Assembly: GCA_029959085.1 (NCBI GenBank)
Contig: JARWIR010000010.1
Location: forward strand, 39,161,703-39,225,702
Origin: Nemophila menziesii
Taxonomy: Eukaryota; Streptophyta; Magnoliopsida; Boraginales; Hydrophyllaceae
DNA length: 64,000 bases
Direction: 5' to 3'
Positions within the stretch are counted from its first letter, which is position 1. The number at the start of each line of letters is the position of its first letter. Below the pieces are notes generated by a model. The model was not told the DNA's origin and ran no database searches. It was given only the letters and a program-made list of their open reading frames with translations. Position numbers and translations under genes: made by a program. Positions 11,107 through 21,475 of this stretch are shown here, piece after piece.

Positions 11107-12918
11107 GTGATTCTCATTACAATCTTGTGTTTTCTTATAAAAATCAATCAACACAAGTTTAAATCCTTCATTTACTCTCCTTTGAACACCTTCTCTTTTC
11201 TTTTCTTGTCCCTCAATCATCTCCTGTTAGCGATGAATTTCTTTGCCTCTAATCATCCACTAGCCAAACATGGTAACTCGATTGCTATTGCTGAAATCAA
11301 TCCTCCCTACAAAATGATGCAAGAACATAAGCTTATTGCTAAGTTTATGCATAAGGAACCTATCAATTTCAGCTTTATTAAGCAACATATTAACAAATTT
11401 TGGGGTCTACAAAACAACGTGGAAACTGAAAAATTGGGTTTCAATGAATTTATTATCAAATTCAAGTGTGAGGAAGACAAATCCAAAGTATGGGCTCAGA
11501 GGCCATGGACTGTCCTCGGTAAGCACCTGGCTATCAATCAATACAAGAATGGTACAAGTAATATGGTCAAACACACTACTTACTGGGTTCAACTTACTGG
11601 AACTCCAATTTCTCTACTCACAAACAACTGTATTGGAAATCTGATGAAACACTTTGGAGAGGTTCATCATATAAGCTTACCAGAATCTGAAGTTATTGAT
11701 GAAAATTCTGTAACGAGAGTTCAAGTGGATTGGGATATCACCAAGCCTATAATAGCTGGAATACACTTTTGGGAAAATGAAGAAACTCAGCACTGGATTA
11801 ATTTCAGGTATGAAAACGTGGGTCAAGTGTGCTATAATTGTGGTTTACTCGATCACGAAGCTCGTGGGTGCCCTAATCCACCGATTGAACCGACTCTGGG
11901 TAGTTGGGTGAAGTTATCCACTAGAGGCCCATCCAAAACAACCATTTTCAACAAGAACAAGAAAGAAGTTATTACTGGCAAAATTAATGGTGGAACAAGA
12001 AAAATTACAAAAGCAAGTTGGAACTCAAAGCTAACTCGGAACAACTCACCAATTTCCAACAAATGGGTCAAGGACTCATCCGATTCAACTCGGCAACAAC
12101 GCCTAACGGGGAAGGACGGTACTGGCTCTACAAAGGACACGAACATGGGTAACAAGCAAACAAAACTTTTTGAATTTAAGGCCAGTGGAGGAAAAAGCCA
12201 AAATACGAACGAGAATAGTACAAGCACAAATGAGAAAGATGTACTACCGGCTTTAGTGGAAGAGAAGACAAATAAAAAAGGTTTATTAAAAGAAAAGGAA
12301 AATGATATGGCTGGGCTTGCAGCCCAACTTGTTAAAAATCTCAACACCCCCTCCAGCCCATTACAAGACATAGCCTTTGGCTCATTCCCGAGCCCAAACC
12401 AAGGGGGCCCAAACATTAATATACAAAACATTAGCCCAAATGTTACTCTCCCCCCAAACCTTTTATCTGATAACTCAACATCGCACACTAAACCCACCCT
12501 CTCTCTATCCCCTCAATCAAAACCTAAATCCCCAATTCATTCACCCGACTCTCATACTACCCCAATCCCTAATCAATCAATCTCCATCTCCCGTAACATT
12601 ACACCGAGTACATTTGGTAACTACCATCAAATTGAATACCTTAAAGAAAGCTCGGCTAACTTTTATGATGGTGAATCTTCTAACCAACACCGTATATCAA
12701 TTCGAAGAAATGAAAAACCTAGCAAGAAGAACAACAACCACTCTAAGAGTGGGAGATATGAAAAGATTTGGGAAGCAAGAAGGCTAATAATTGAACATGA
12801 AGCTAAGAAGTCATCAACTGCTGAAAATTATGAAGAAGGTGAAATGATAGAGGAGATGGAAGCTGCTAACGGTAAGGCTTGCGGGATTGTCCTTAATCAA
12901 TCCCAAATCGAAGAATGA
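11107..12918 (+). CDS. LINE ORF1: RNA-binding protein with DUF4283-type region and CCHC knuckle
   Basis: Plant L1 ORF1 proteins bind the element RNA and form the ribonucleoprotein needed for target-primed reverse transcription. The open frame has 603 codons, but the likely start is the ATG at 11233 (residue 43), where MNFFASNHPLAKHG opens the conserved part; the preceding 42 codons are hydrophobic and look like leader. Residues about 75-230 fit the DUF4283 region of plant ORF1 proteins. A CCHC zinc knuckle, CYNCGLLDHEARGC, lies near residues 242-255. The remainder is low-complexity, rich in Ser, Asn, Pro and Lys, and ends in an acidic segment. The stop overlaps the ORF2 start as ATGA, which suggests termination-reinitiation for ORF2. 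Confidence 0.9.
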   Translation: MILITILCFLIKINQHKFKSFIYSPLNTFSFLFLSLNHLLLAMNFFASNHPLAKHGNSIAIAEINPPYKMMQEHKLIAKFMHKEPINFSFIKQHINKFWGLQNNVETEKLGFNEFIIKFKCEEDKSKVWAQRPWTVLGKHLAINQYKNGTSNMVKHTTYWVQLTGTPISLLTNNCIGNLMKHFGEVHHISLPESEVIDENSVTRVQVDWDITKPIIAGIHFWENEETQHWINFRYENVGQVCYNCGLLDHEARGCPNPPIEPTLGSWVKLSTRGPSKTTIFNKNKKEVITGKINGGTRKITKASWNSKLTRNNSPISNKWVKDSSDSTRQQRLTGKDGTGSTKDTNMGNKQTKLFEFKASGGKSQNTNENSTSTNEKDVLPALVEEKTNKKGLLKEKENDMAGLAAQLVKNLNTPSSPLQDIAFGSFPSPNQGGPNINIQNISPNVTLPPNLLSDNSTSHTKPTLSLSPQSKPKSPIHSPDSHTTPIPNQSISISRNITPSTFGNYHQIEYLKESSANFYDGESSNQHRISIRRNEKPSKKNNNHSKSGRYEKIWEARRLIIEHEAKKSSTAENYEEGEMIEEMEAANGKACGIVLNQSQIEE

Positions 12919-15900
12919 TACACCTAGCCTGGAACTGCCAAGGGATTGGCACACCTTTGGCAGTCCAGACCCTTAGCGATATTACTTTCCGATATCGCCC
13001 CGAGGTAATTTTTCTTTCAGAAACTAAGAATAAGCATCATGTTTTACTTAAGATTGCTAAGACTATCAAAATGGACCTTGTCACGGTTATCGACCCTATT
13101 GGACTGAGTGGAGGTTTAGCTCTATTCGCTGTTAATAAAAATAATATCAAAATTATTAATTATGATGAAAATTTTATACACTGTGAGATTATAAACTCAG
13201 ATGGCATTAAAATTCAGACCACTTTTGTGTATGGTGCCCCGGCTGAAGCAGAAAAATTTAAGTCCCTTATTAAATTTGCTAATTGTAATCCCAAAAAAGA
13301 CATACCTTGGAACCTAGTAGGAGATTTCAACAATACTAGATACCTTAGTGAAAAATTTGGGGGAAATCGAAAAATTGACAAAAATATGGAAAAATTTGAG
13401 AACTTTATGATTGATAATAAATTGGATCAGGTTATTAGCAAAGGCTGTGCCTACTCCTGGTCCAATAGGAGAAGTGGTAATAAACTTATTAAGAAATTAA
13501 TTGATAAATGCTTAAGTAATAATAGTTGGAACAATGTTTATAAAGAAGCTTGGGTTGACCTCCTCCCAGCTCTGGGATCTGATCATAGCCCTCTTTTACT
13601 CCACCTTACTGATAATGCTGAAAAAAAAGAAAAGAGGTTTATTTTTGAAAATCAGTGGATGGAGGAAAAAGAATGCTTAAATATTATTACTAACATATGG
13701 AATTCTAGAAGTAATATTAAACAGATTTCCAGAAATAGACTTATAACCAAACTCAATATGTGTAAGAGAATTCTTACTGTGTGGAGTAAAAGAAAATTTC
13801 AGAATAATAAAAAAAGAATTGATTATCTTATGTCTCAGCTTAGGAATATTACAAACTCTAACAATTATAGTGATCATGATAAGGATACCTATAACACTAT
13901 TGTAAAAGAAATTGAAACTATTTGGAAAAAGGAGGAAGACTATTGGGCCTCTAGAGCTAGAATCACTTGGATTAAAAAAGGGGATAGAAATACTCAATAC
14001 TTTCATGCCTCTACTAAGGAGAGAAGAAAAATTAATAAAATCAATACTATTCAAGATGAAAATGGGAACTGGTTAAGTGATAAAAAAGAGGTACAGTCCA
14101 ATATCTTAAATTATTTTAATAATGTTTTTAAAAGTGTGGGACCTAGAGACTTCTCACAAATTATTGATATTATTAACCCTATAATAACCAATACTATGAA
14201 CAAGACCCTCACTGAAAAGTTGACTATAACTGAGATTGAAAAAGCAGTTAAAGAGTTAGGGTCTAACAAAGCCCCGGGGCCTGATGGTTACCCAGGCTAT
14301 TTTTTTAAAAAATATTGGAAACTTATTAAACTAGATGTTATTAAACTTATTAATAACTTTTGGTATAATAATGAGAGCTTAGAAATGATTAATCATACCT
14401 ATATATCTCTTATTCCAAAAATTGAGAAGCCTGGCACTATAAAACACTATAGGCCTATTAGTGTTTCAAACTTTATCTATAAAATTATAGCAAGAATCAT
14501 GGTTAATAGACTTCAACCTCTTATGGGGAATATAATAGATGAAAATCAATCTGCCTTTGTCCCTAATCGCCACATTCAGGAAAATTCCATGATTGCCCAT
14601 GAAATGAATAAATTTATTAATGAAAAAAGAAATACCAAAAGCTATTACATGATTATAAAAGCTGATATACAGAAGGCGTATGAGTTTGTTGAGTGGGACT
14701 TCTTATCCTGTCTTATTATGAAAATGGGATTCAATGAAAAATGGATTAAGCTTATTATGAACTGTGTTACCACTGTTACCTACTCGGTTTTAATTAATGG
14801 TACCCCTCATAAGTTGGATAAACCTGAAAGGGGTTTGAGACAGGGGGACCCACTATCCCCCTTTCTTTTCTGTATTATCACTCAAACCCTTTCAGCTTTA
14901 GTAAAAGATAAAATGGATAATGGTTTATTAGAAGGCATAAAAATTGCTAAACATTGCCCAAATGTTACTCACCTATTATTTGCTGATGATAGCATGTTTT
15001 TTCTTAAAGCGAATAACGAAGAAATCAATAGTTTTAATGATATTATACATAGATATGCTTATTCTACTGGGCTCACTCTTAATAAGAATAAATGTGGGGT
15101 AAAATTTAGTAAAAACACCCCTCATTTTATTCAAGCTATATTCTCTCATAAAATTGATATGAAAGTGGTTCAAAATCTAGGTAAATACCTTGGACTCCCC
15201 ACGGAATGGGGGAGATCAAAGGTTAAAGACCTAGAAATTTTAACTGAAAGAGTTACTAAAAGAATCTCTAATTGGAAGAATATTTTCCTCACAGATGCGG
15301 GGAAAGAAACACTTATTAAATCAGTTATTCAAAGTCTTCCAAATTATTTTATGTCCTCTTATTTACTCCCAAAGAAAACTTGTGATATTATAATTTCCCA
15401 TATAGCTAAATTTTGGTGGGGAAAAAATGGTACGAAAAAAACTCACTGGTGTAATTGGAATAAAATTTCACATAGTAAATTCAATGGTGGCCTTGGATTT
15501 CGAGATATTCATTTAATGAATATAGCACTACTTGGTAAACAAGCTTGGAACTTAATGAATAATACTAATTCTCTACTTTATAAAATCCTTAAAGGAAAAT
15601 ATTTTAACAACACTTCTTTCAATGAAGCAATACAAGGTAATAACCCATCTTGGGGGTGGAAAAGCCTACTAAGAGGAAGAGATATAATACTTCCTAATCT
15701 TCAATGGAAAATTGGTGATGGTAAGAATATCTTACTTCACAAATATAGATGGATAGATAATTCTAATTTTGTCAAGTTGCCCTCTACTACTGAAGTCACT
15801 ACTGTAAGTGACCTTATGGTTAAAGGCGAAAGAAAATGGGATATTGAAATTTTAAATAGAAATTTTGATAATACAACAGTTCAGACTATATTAAAAACTT

Positions 15901-17204
15901 TCATCCCACTAGCTCCTATGAGGGATGTATGCTATTGGAATAAAAGCAAAGATGGAATATACACAGTTAAAAAAGCTTATCATATGCTAAAATCTGATCA
16001 AGATTCAGATCAAAGGGTTAGTACAGGGCCCACAAACCCTAGCATTGATCCATGGGTTTGGAAAATGATCTGGAACCTTAAATCAATACCAAAGATTAAG
16101 AACTTTATGTGGAAAGCTGTTAAAAACTTTCTCCCCACTAGTGTAAACCTGTTTAATAGAAAAATACAAAAGTCTAAAACATGTAGTATATGTGATTCTG
16201 AGGAGGAGACTACTGAACATCTATTTTTTGAATGCCCTTGGGCAAGAGCCGTGTGGTTCACATCACCCCTGGGTTTAAAAGTTAGCAACCAGCAACCCTA
16301 TAAATTGGATGCTTGGATGGCTACTTTTTTGCGAAAAGCCCATGAGGAAAGTGATAAGAAGGCCCATATGTTGGAGAAATTTGCAACTATTATGTGGCAT
16401 ATTTGGAAGGCTAGAAATGAATTTATATTTAGAAATACTAAAGTTTGTCCAATAAAAATCATATCTCAAGCTGGTATTGAATGGCAGGAACAATATGAAA
16501 ACTTATACCCTCGGGATGATTGTTTAAATCTGAAGGATGAAATTGATAAGTTTGATATAAACAGTTGCGATAAAAAATGTCTCCATGATGACTATAATAG
16601 TCTGAGAGAAAAAAAGGAAATTATTCTAATCCCTACTGGTAAGAGCATGAATGCGAGTAAGAATAGCAAAAGTAATAAAGCAAACACTACTACTACTATG
16701 AATTCTAATCTTAAATGGCAACCCCCACCAAGAAATTGGTATAAAATCAATTCGGATGCCTCTTTTAAAGTTAATAAATCTGTCATATCTTGTATTATCA
16801 GGGACCACACAGGAAAGGTTATTAAGCTTAATTCATGGGAGGTTGGAGCTGCTGATCCAATTGAAGCCGAAGCTCTGGGCATTCTCAAGGCATGTTTATG
16901 GGCGAGAGACTTCAAGACAATTAGATGCATTATCGAAAATGATTGTCTAGATGTTATAGGACCATTAGCCTCTAATTCTCCCATTCTCAATGATTGTATT
17001 AAGAATATTATACGTAGTATTTACTTTATTAGCGAGTTTTGTAATCCATCTTTCTCGTATGTTCCGAGAAGATGTAATGTAGTAGCTGATTGGCTAACTA
17101 AAAACACGCCACTAGGCATAGGTTTTGAGTTAGATAGAGGGTTATTCCCACCTATATTAGCTGAACTGATTAAAGCTGATTCCCCAAGTGTAGGGGTAGG
17201 CTAA
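12915..17204 (+). CDS. LINE ORF2: endonuclease, reverse transcriptase and RNase H polyprotein
   Basis: The 1429-residue protein nicks genomic DNA and copies the element RNA at the nick. An APE-type endonuclease occupies about residues 1-230, with WNCQG, FLSETKN, VGDFNN and GSDHSPLLL supplying the usual Asn, Glu, Asp/Asn and His residues. Reverse transcriptase covers about 440-740: APGPDGYPG (about 452), YRPISVSNF, ADIQKAYEFVEWDFL, RGLRQGDPLSPFLF (about 640) and LLFADDSMFF (about 688). A zf-RVT knuckle starts with CSICDSEEETTEHLFFECPW (about 1089). RNase H (about 1275-1390) keeps SDASF, EAEALGILKA, ENDCLDV and VVADWLTKN, so all four acidic positions are present. In motif A the usual AYD is AYE; the first, metal-binding Asp is kept. 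The frame is intact from end to end. Confidence 0.95.
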   Translation: MIHLAWNCQGIGTPLAVQTLSDITFRYRPEVIFLSETKNKHHVLLKIAKTIKMDLVTVIDPIGLSGGLALFAVNKNNIKIINYDENFIHCEIINSDGIKIQTTFVYGAPAEAEKFKSLIKFANCNPKKDIPWNLVGDFNNTRYLSEKFGGNRKIDKNMEKFENFMIDNKLDQVISKGCAYSWSNRRSGNKLIKKLIDKCLSNNSWNNVYKEAWVDLLPALGSDHSPLLLHLTDNAEKKEKRFIFENQWMEEKECLNIITNIWNSRSNIKQISRNRLITKLNMCKRILTVWSKRKFQNNKKRIDYLMSQLRNITNSNNYSDHDKDTYNTIVKEIETIWKKEEDYWASRARITWIKKGDRNTQYFHASTKERRKINKINTIQDENGNWLSDKKEVQSNILNYFNNVFKSVGPRDFSQIIDIINPIITNTMNKTLTEKLTITEIEKAVKELGSNKAPGPDGYPGYFFKKYWKLIKLDVIKLINNFWYNNESLEMINHTYISLIPKIEKPGTIKHYRPISVSNFIYKIIARIMVNRLQPLMGNIIDENQSAFVPNRHIQENSMIAHEMNKFINEKRNTKSYYMIIKADIQKAYEFVEWDFLSCLIMKMGFNEKWIKLIMNCVTTVTYSVLINGTPHKLDKPERGLRQGDPLSPFLFCIITQTLSALVKDKMDNGLLEGIKIAKHCPNVTHLLFADDSMFFLKANNEEINSFNDIIHRYAYSTGLTLNKNKCGVKFSKNTPHFIQAIFSHKIDMKVVQNLGKYLGLPTEWGRSKVKDLEILTERVTKRISNWKNIFLTDAGKETLIKSVIQSLPNYFMSSYLLPKKTCDIIISHIAKFWWGKNGTKKTHWCNWNKISHSKFNGGLGFRDIHLMNIALLGKQAWNLMNNTNSLLYKILKGKYFNNTSFNEAIQGNNPSWGWKSLLRGRDIILPNLQWKIGDGKNILLHKYRWIDNSNFVKLPSTTEVTTVSDLMVKGERKWDIEILNRNFDNTTVQTILKTFIPLAPMRDVCYWNKSKDGIYTVKKAYHMLKSDQDSDQRVSTGPTNPSIDPWVWKMIWNLKSIPKIKNFMWKAVKNFLPTSVNLFNRKIQKSKTCSICDSEEETTEHLFFECPWARAVWFTSPLGLKVSNQQPYKLDAWMATFLRKAHEESDKKAHMLEKFATIMWHIWKARNEFIFRNTKVCPIKIISQAGIEWQEQYENLYPRDDCLNLKDEIDKFDINSCDKKCLHDDYNSLREKKEIILIPTGKSMNASKNSKSNKANTTTTMNSNLKWQPPPRNWYKINSDASFKVNKSVISCIIRDHTGKVIKLNSWEVGAADPIEAEALGILKACLWARDFKTIRCIIENDCLDVIGPLASNSPILNDCIKNIIRSIYFISEFCNPSFSYVPRRCNVVADWLTKNTPLGIGFELDRGLFPPILAELIKADSPSVGVG

Positions 17205-17388
17205 ATTTTGTAATATTTGCGGTTTTAATGAGAAAGATTTTGGACAAAAAAAAAAAAAAAAACATTGTGACGCGGCAATTATAAGAGTTTTTAAGATGCA
17301 ATGTCAAATTCGGCAGCAAAAAAACAACCCTATACATCAATTACTACCCTATCCATGTAAAACAACTACATTAATACCAAAATCATCG

Positions 17389-17590
17389 TCAATTTATATA
17401 AGTCTTTGGAAGGTTATGAATTAGGGGTTCTAAATCTATCAAAAATAAATATGTTAGACACAATTAATCTTGCATTTTCAGCATGGATTATGGATGTACG
17501 TGCAAATACAATTGTAAACTGCTATCGTCATTGTAAATTCAATTCACAACTAACATGGTGGTGTCCCGTGTTAGTGATATGTCTATAGGG
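17389..17590 (+). pseudogene. Tigger/pogo-like transposase fragment, copy 1
   Basis: The frame from about 17406 reads LEGYELGVLNLSKINMLDTI, then AFSAWIMDVRANTIVNCYRHC. From memory of the family, this matches the region just after the DDE core of CENP-B/Tigger-like transposases (an ILEGYE...INVLDAI...SAW...TIANCFRHCK pattern). It is about 87% identical by eye at DNA level to 21476-21648 and stops matching near 17562. Only this slice is present; no DDE core or terminal repeat is seen. It is non-functional. Confidence 0.55.
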
Positions 17591-18567
17591 ACACATGACA
17601 TCATTTTGTGGGGGTTAATGGACTTATTTGAGGGATTTTGCATATTAAGTAACTAATGTTAATGTATTTGCTACTCTCAATATTTAAGTACTTTTTGGAG
17701 CTTTTGTGCATTAGTTGAGTGTTAAGTGTGTAGCCCCTAGGTAACTGGACAATACGAGACCCCGAGTTGACGCGTAGAAGTAAAAAAGTTAAGGTCAACC
17801 CCAAGCAGTTTTTTTGTAAAACATGGAAGTCAACTTGAAACACATTTGGTTAGGATTTTGATCAAACCCCTTTGGGTCATGATAGACCTTTGAGTCTTTA
17901 ATGCGTGAAAGGAAGTTGTTTGTGAATTGGAGTCAAAATGAAGGGGTTATGCGAGTTTTGCCGGAATGACCCATAGTTTGTCCAAAATTAGTAAATACGT
18001 TTTTGGGCCACATTTAATCCACCCAAGTGGACCCATATGCCCAATCTTTTTTTACACTTTATACTTCAGCTTTATAAGATCAAAAGACACACTTCATATT
18101 TTAAAAGGTTGGGAACGTCTAGAGAAGAGAAAGCAAGAAGAACACAGGTCAATATCATCATTCCATCAATTCCTACCATCAATTCATTCTGTTTTTAGTG
18201 TTACTCTTAATCTTTTTTCATTCTTAGCATTAATATATTTGTATCAAACCTTGTATTCCAATATTATAGTATGAACTAATTTACATTATAGCTTGAGATT
18301 AACGGAAAGAACCTTATATTATGGTACTGAGATTGTTTGTAATATGTTTTTCATATGCTTATTTTATATTTTGAATACAATCACTTTGGCCAGGTAGTTG
18401 AGTTGTGTTAGCAGTTGGATTACACCCGGGTGGGGGGGGGGGGGGGGGGGGCTCAATTTTGTAAACTAGTTTATGAATATTCGATTAGTTTGAACTGGGA
18501 GGTCAAAATTAATTGGATACTCATAATAAGGGTTAAAACTTAATCACCTAATAGTAGGGTGGGATCA
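17591..18567. other. Gene-free stretch with a G20 homopolymer
   Basis: It contains an uninterrupted run of 20 G at 18432-18451. The stretch 17,900-18,420 has the look of LTR or leader DNA (a CTTTATAAGATC box near 18071 and purine-rich AGAGAAGAGAAAGCAAGAAG at about 18121-18140), but no borders can be placed. No gene is supported. Confidence 0.4.
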
Positions 18568-18618
18568 TGGTGGGGGCTAGATTGTGATAATTAATAATGA
18601 ATAAATAAAGATAATAAT

Positions 18619-18892
18619 TGTTAAATATATTATATACCATAACATATTATTATCATATTAGATTACTTTATTTCCGTATTATATTTGTTTCCTTGTTAGC
18701 ATAGTATTAAGTTTACTTGTTCTCCAAGTTATTAGTCCTATAAATAGGGTAGCATTTTATTGTATTACATATCAACAATCTATTCACAATGTACTCCTTC
18801 TACTCTTTCTTGTTAGCCTTTATGCCTCTCTTATAATTAATATATTATTTCTCTTTATTATTTTCTCTCTAGCCTTATTTAAATATCTCACA
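18619..18892 (+). repeat. TRIM 5' LTR
   Basis: 274 bp, starting TGTTAAATATATTATATACC and ending AAATATCTCACA, so it has the TG...CA ends of an LTR. A CTATAAATAGGG TATA-like box lies near 18740. It aligns along its length with 19145-19413 with scattered differences and two small gaps. Confidence 0.88.
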
Positions 18893-18905
18893 TGGTATCA
18901 GAGCC
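18893..18905 (+). promoter_or_regulatory. TRIM primer-binding site
   Basis: TGGTATCAGAGCC is complementary to the 3' end of plant initiator methionine tRNA, the usual primer of copia-type elements. It follows the LTR without a gap. Confidence 0.9.
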
Positions 18906-19144
18906 ACCATCCAAAGTGGTTTCCCGTTATCACCATGTTCACTTCCACAAGTCATTAACCTCCACATTCGTTATCGTTTCATTCGTTTCCGCGCAAAGAA
19001 AAAAACTCTTTTCTCTTAATCCTTTCACATGATTCAAAATCTTAACCCTCGTAGGATTCGTCATCTCGTTAGTCCATACAATGGTCACGATTCGTCATCC
19101 AAAGTTGCTCTCTATCTGACGTACTTGAGTTTGGGGGGGGGGGG

Positions 19145-19413
19145 GGTTAAATATATTATACCATAATATATTATTATCATATTATATTAGTTTATTTTTA
19201 TATTTTATTTGTGTCCTGATTAGCATAGTATTAGGTTCACTTGTTCCCCAAGTTATTAGTCATATAGTATTCTATTGTATTACATATCAACAATCTATTC
19301 ACGATGTAATCCTTCTACTCTTTCTTGTTCTTTAGCCTTTATAGCTCTCTTATTATTAAATGATTATTTCTCTTTTCTTATTTTCTCTCTTCCGCTTATT
19401 TAAATATCTCACA
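19145..19413 (+). repeat. TRIM 3' LTR
   Basis: This is the second copy of the TRIM LTR, ending AAATATCTCACA. Its first two bases read GG rather than TG, merging with the G run of the polypurine tract. That could be a substitution or a length error in the homopolymer. Confidence 0.85.
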
Positions 19414-20994
19414 ATAATATAGAACACACACCCTTAACTACCACGAGAAACTCACTGCAAGTATACAGATCATCTATAAGTTATAGACAAGTAAAGTTTG
19501 TTCGCAATGATTCAATCTGTTAGATCTACTTGTGTATATAGATAAGTGTAGAAGAAATTACTTGTTTGATAAAAATACAATAAAAGAAATAATATTTATT
19601 TGGTTTTCAGATTTAAAAGATAATAATTAAAATAATGCAAATAAATAAGAAAATAAAGAATAGATATGAGAGATATAGCTTAAGATTGCTAGCATGCGCT
19701 TATCCTTCTAAATTAATATTCTAGTTATTTGGGTGATTAAAGCTCTTTTTATGTAAATAGTCAAGATTCTATATTCCTCGAAACCCCCGCCATGGTGGAC
19801 TTAGGTAGCAACCTCACAATTACCAGGGGACTTGGGTAAGGGGACCCTGCGCAATGATCGGTGGTGCAATCACACCTTAGTGACTATCTAGTTAGGCAAG
19901 CCCTCCCGGATCACTACCGCACGCTAGACGTTTATGTGGTGTTTCAATAGTTGAACACCCTATCGAGGTGACCATCCAACTATCAATGGGGTAACCCTAT
20001 ATGCATGCATTCGTAAGGACTACAATCTTTAATTCAAAGAACATAAAACAGATATATAAAGTAACTATGTAGCTCAATCAATTTAAAGGTTAATCCCAAA
20101 TAACATAAAAATAAATAATTAGATATCAAAGATTATACATATGCAAACCTAAGCTATGGGAAAATTAGTTCATATATAAAGACATAGAAATAAATTAAGG
20201 ATAAAAGTAATTAGAAACATAGTTATTACTGAATCTACTACAAATTACCCTAAGAATAGAGGGATAGTATGGAGCAAAGGAGTTCGTGACTTTCCAACTT
20301 CTTGTCATCCTCTTTAGGTCTTCTTGCTTCTCTAGATGATAAAAATTGATACTAAAGACTAATATTCAAGCAAGGACTAAGAATAACTGAGCAAGGACAA
20401 TGTTTACAATGACATCTAAGTATATTTATAGGTGCTAGATTGATACCTTGGAGTGTAAGTGAATTTATTGGAGTCCTATTCCTTTTCAAATTCGCTTCCT
20501 AAAATATAGGACATGATAAACATTGTAAATTGATTTTGTCATATCTCCTTTGTTACTTATCGGATTTCAGCCAACTTTATATGGAACCGAATGCAGTTCA
20601 AATATCTATCTTTTCGTAAAAGGCTCTTCTAAATTCGTAATATATTTTCTATAGTCTTCCAAACACTGGGCGTCTTTACAGCTCAAGAATAGAATTGGTA
20701 GCTTTTTCAGTATTCTACTTTGACTTTATTTCCTTTTAACTCTTGATTTCAACTTGGATCTTCTTTCCTTAACTCCTTGCAAATGATTTTGCATCTAATT
20801 ATATTCAATATACCTAAGAGATTCACATTAAGACACAAATTATACCACAAATACTCCAAACGTAATACATCTCCAAATCAAGGCAATAGTTAAGAAACCA
20901 TCAATTAATGGGGAAAAATCCCTTACGAATTAATATAATGCACCTAAAATGATATCTCACGAATAGATTAATTCATTATGGAGACATCAAATCA

Positions 20995-21475
20995 CTTGGA
21001 AGAGATTCATAATGCTAGAGGGTCGCACCTAATTACTCGAGAGAGACTTAGGTAGATATTAGAACCCCGATTAGCATATACCCATCCCCTTAAATAACTA
21101 ACAATTACAAATCATAAATAGTGGTGAACCCAATCATCTCAAGCTCTCTCTCTAATACTTACAAAAGTTGTCATCTTGTATAATTTTTTAACCATATAAT
21201 TCGAGTAATTTTAAATACGAAGCTTCACTTTTTGCATTTTGATCCCTCTCTAGTATTTGATTTATAAAAAATTAAACCCAAAATCATCTTTTATATTTAC
21301 TTTATTTCGACTAACACCCCACATACATTAAAAAGGTACAAAATTTGCTCTATAGTCCCTGTGGAGAACGACTTAAAATACATACTACTTTATTAATTGG
21401 GACAACTCATACACTTGCGAGGAGTCTTAATCGAGTATGGTTTTTATATCATGCCTCGGGGAATACTAAGTTTCG
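20995..21475. other. Gene-free stretch
   Basis: No supported feature between LTR B and the second Tigger-like fragment. Confidence 0.45.

Larger units (their letters stand above)
10993..17261 (+). mobile_element. Full-length L1-type LINE with both ORFs open (L1-A)
   Basis: The element starts directly after ACATTGTGACGC (10981-10992) and ends in an A run (17246-17262). The same 12 bases follow at 17262-17273 as a perfect target duplication. It contains a 5' leader of about 240 bases, ORF1, ORF2 overlapping it by four bases (ATGA), and a short 3' UTR ending TTTTGGACA before the A tail. Both ORFs are free of stops and frameshifts, so this copy is young and possibly still competent for retrotransposition. 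Confidence 0.93.
18619..19413 (+). mobile_element. Complete TRIM (miniature copia-like LTR retrotransposon), 795 bp
   Basis: Two LTRs of about 270 bp flank an internal region of only about 250 bp. A primer-binding site, TGGTATCAGAGCC, abuts LTR1. A polypurine tract ending in a G run (19125-19146) abuts LTR2. The target duplication ATAAT is perfect (18614-18618 and 19414-19418). No gag or pol frame exists, so it depends on proteins from another element. It sits inside solo LTR B, so it inserted after B. Confidence 0.9.
18568..20989 (-). mobile_element. Solo LTR, copy B, interrupted by a TRIM
   Basis: On the minus strand this LTR runs from TGATGTCTCC (20989) to ...CCCCCACCA (18568). The flanks carry GATCA at 18563-18567 and AATCA at 20990-20994, a 4/5 match, consistent with an aged 5 bp target duplication. 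A minus-strand TATA box lies at 20423-20430. The LTR contains the complete TRIM at 18619-19413; without it the LTR is about 1.62 kb. It keeps both the terminal inverted repeat and the internal GGTGTTTCAA hairpin (19938-19959) of the family. Confidence 0.75.

Noticed and set aside
11853..12497. Long minus-strand frame (214 codons)
   Set aside because: Antisense shadow of LINE ORF1, which has strong domain evidence on the plus strand.
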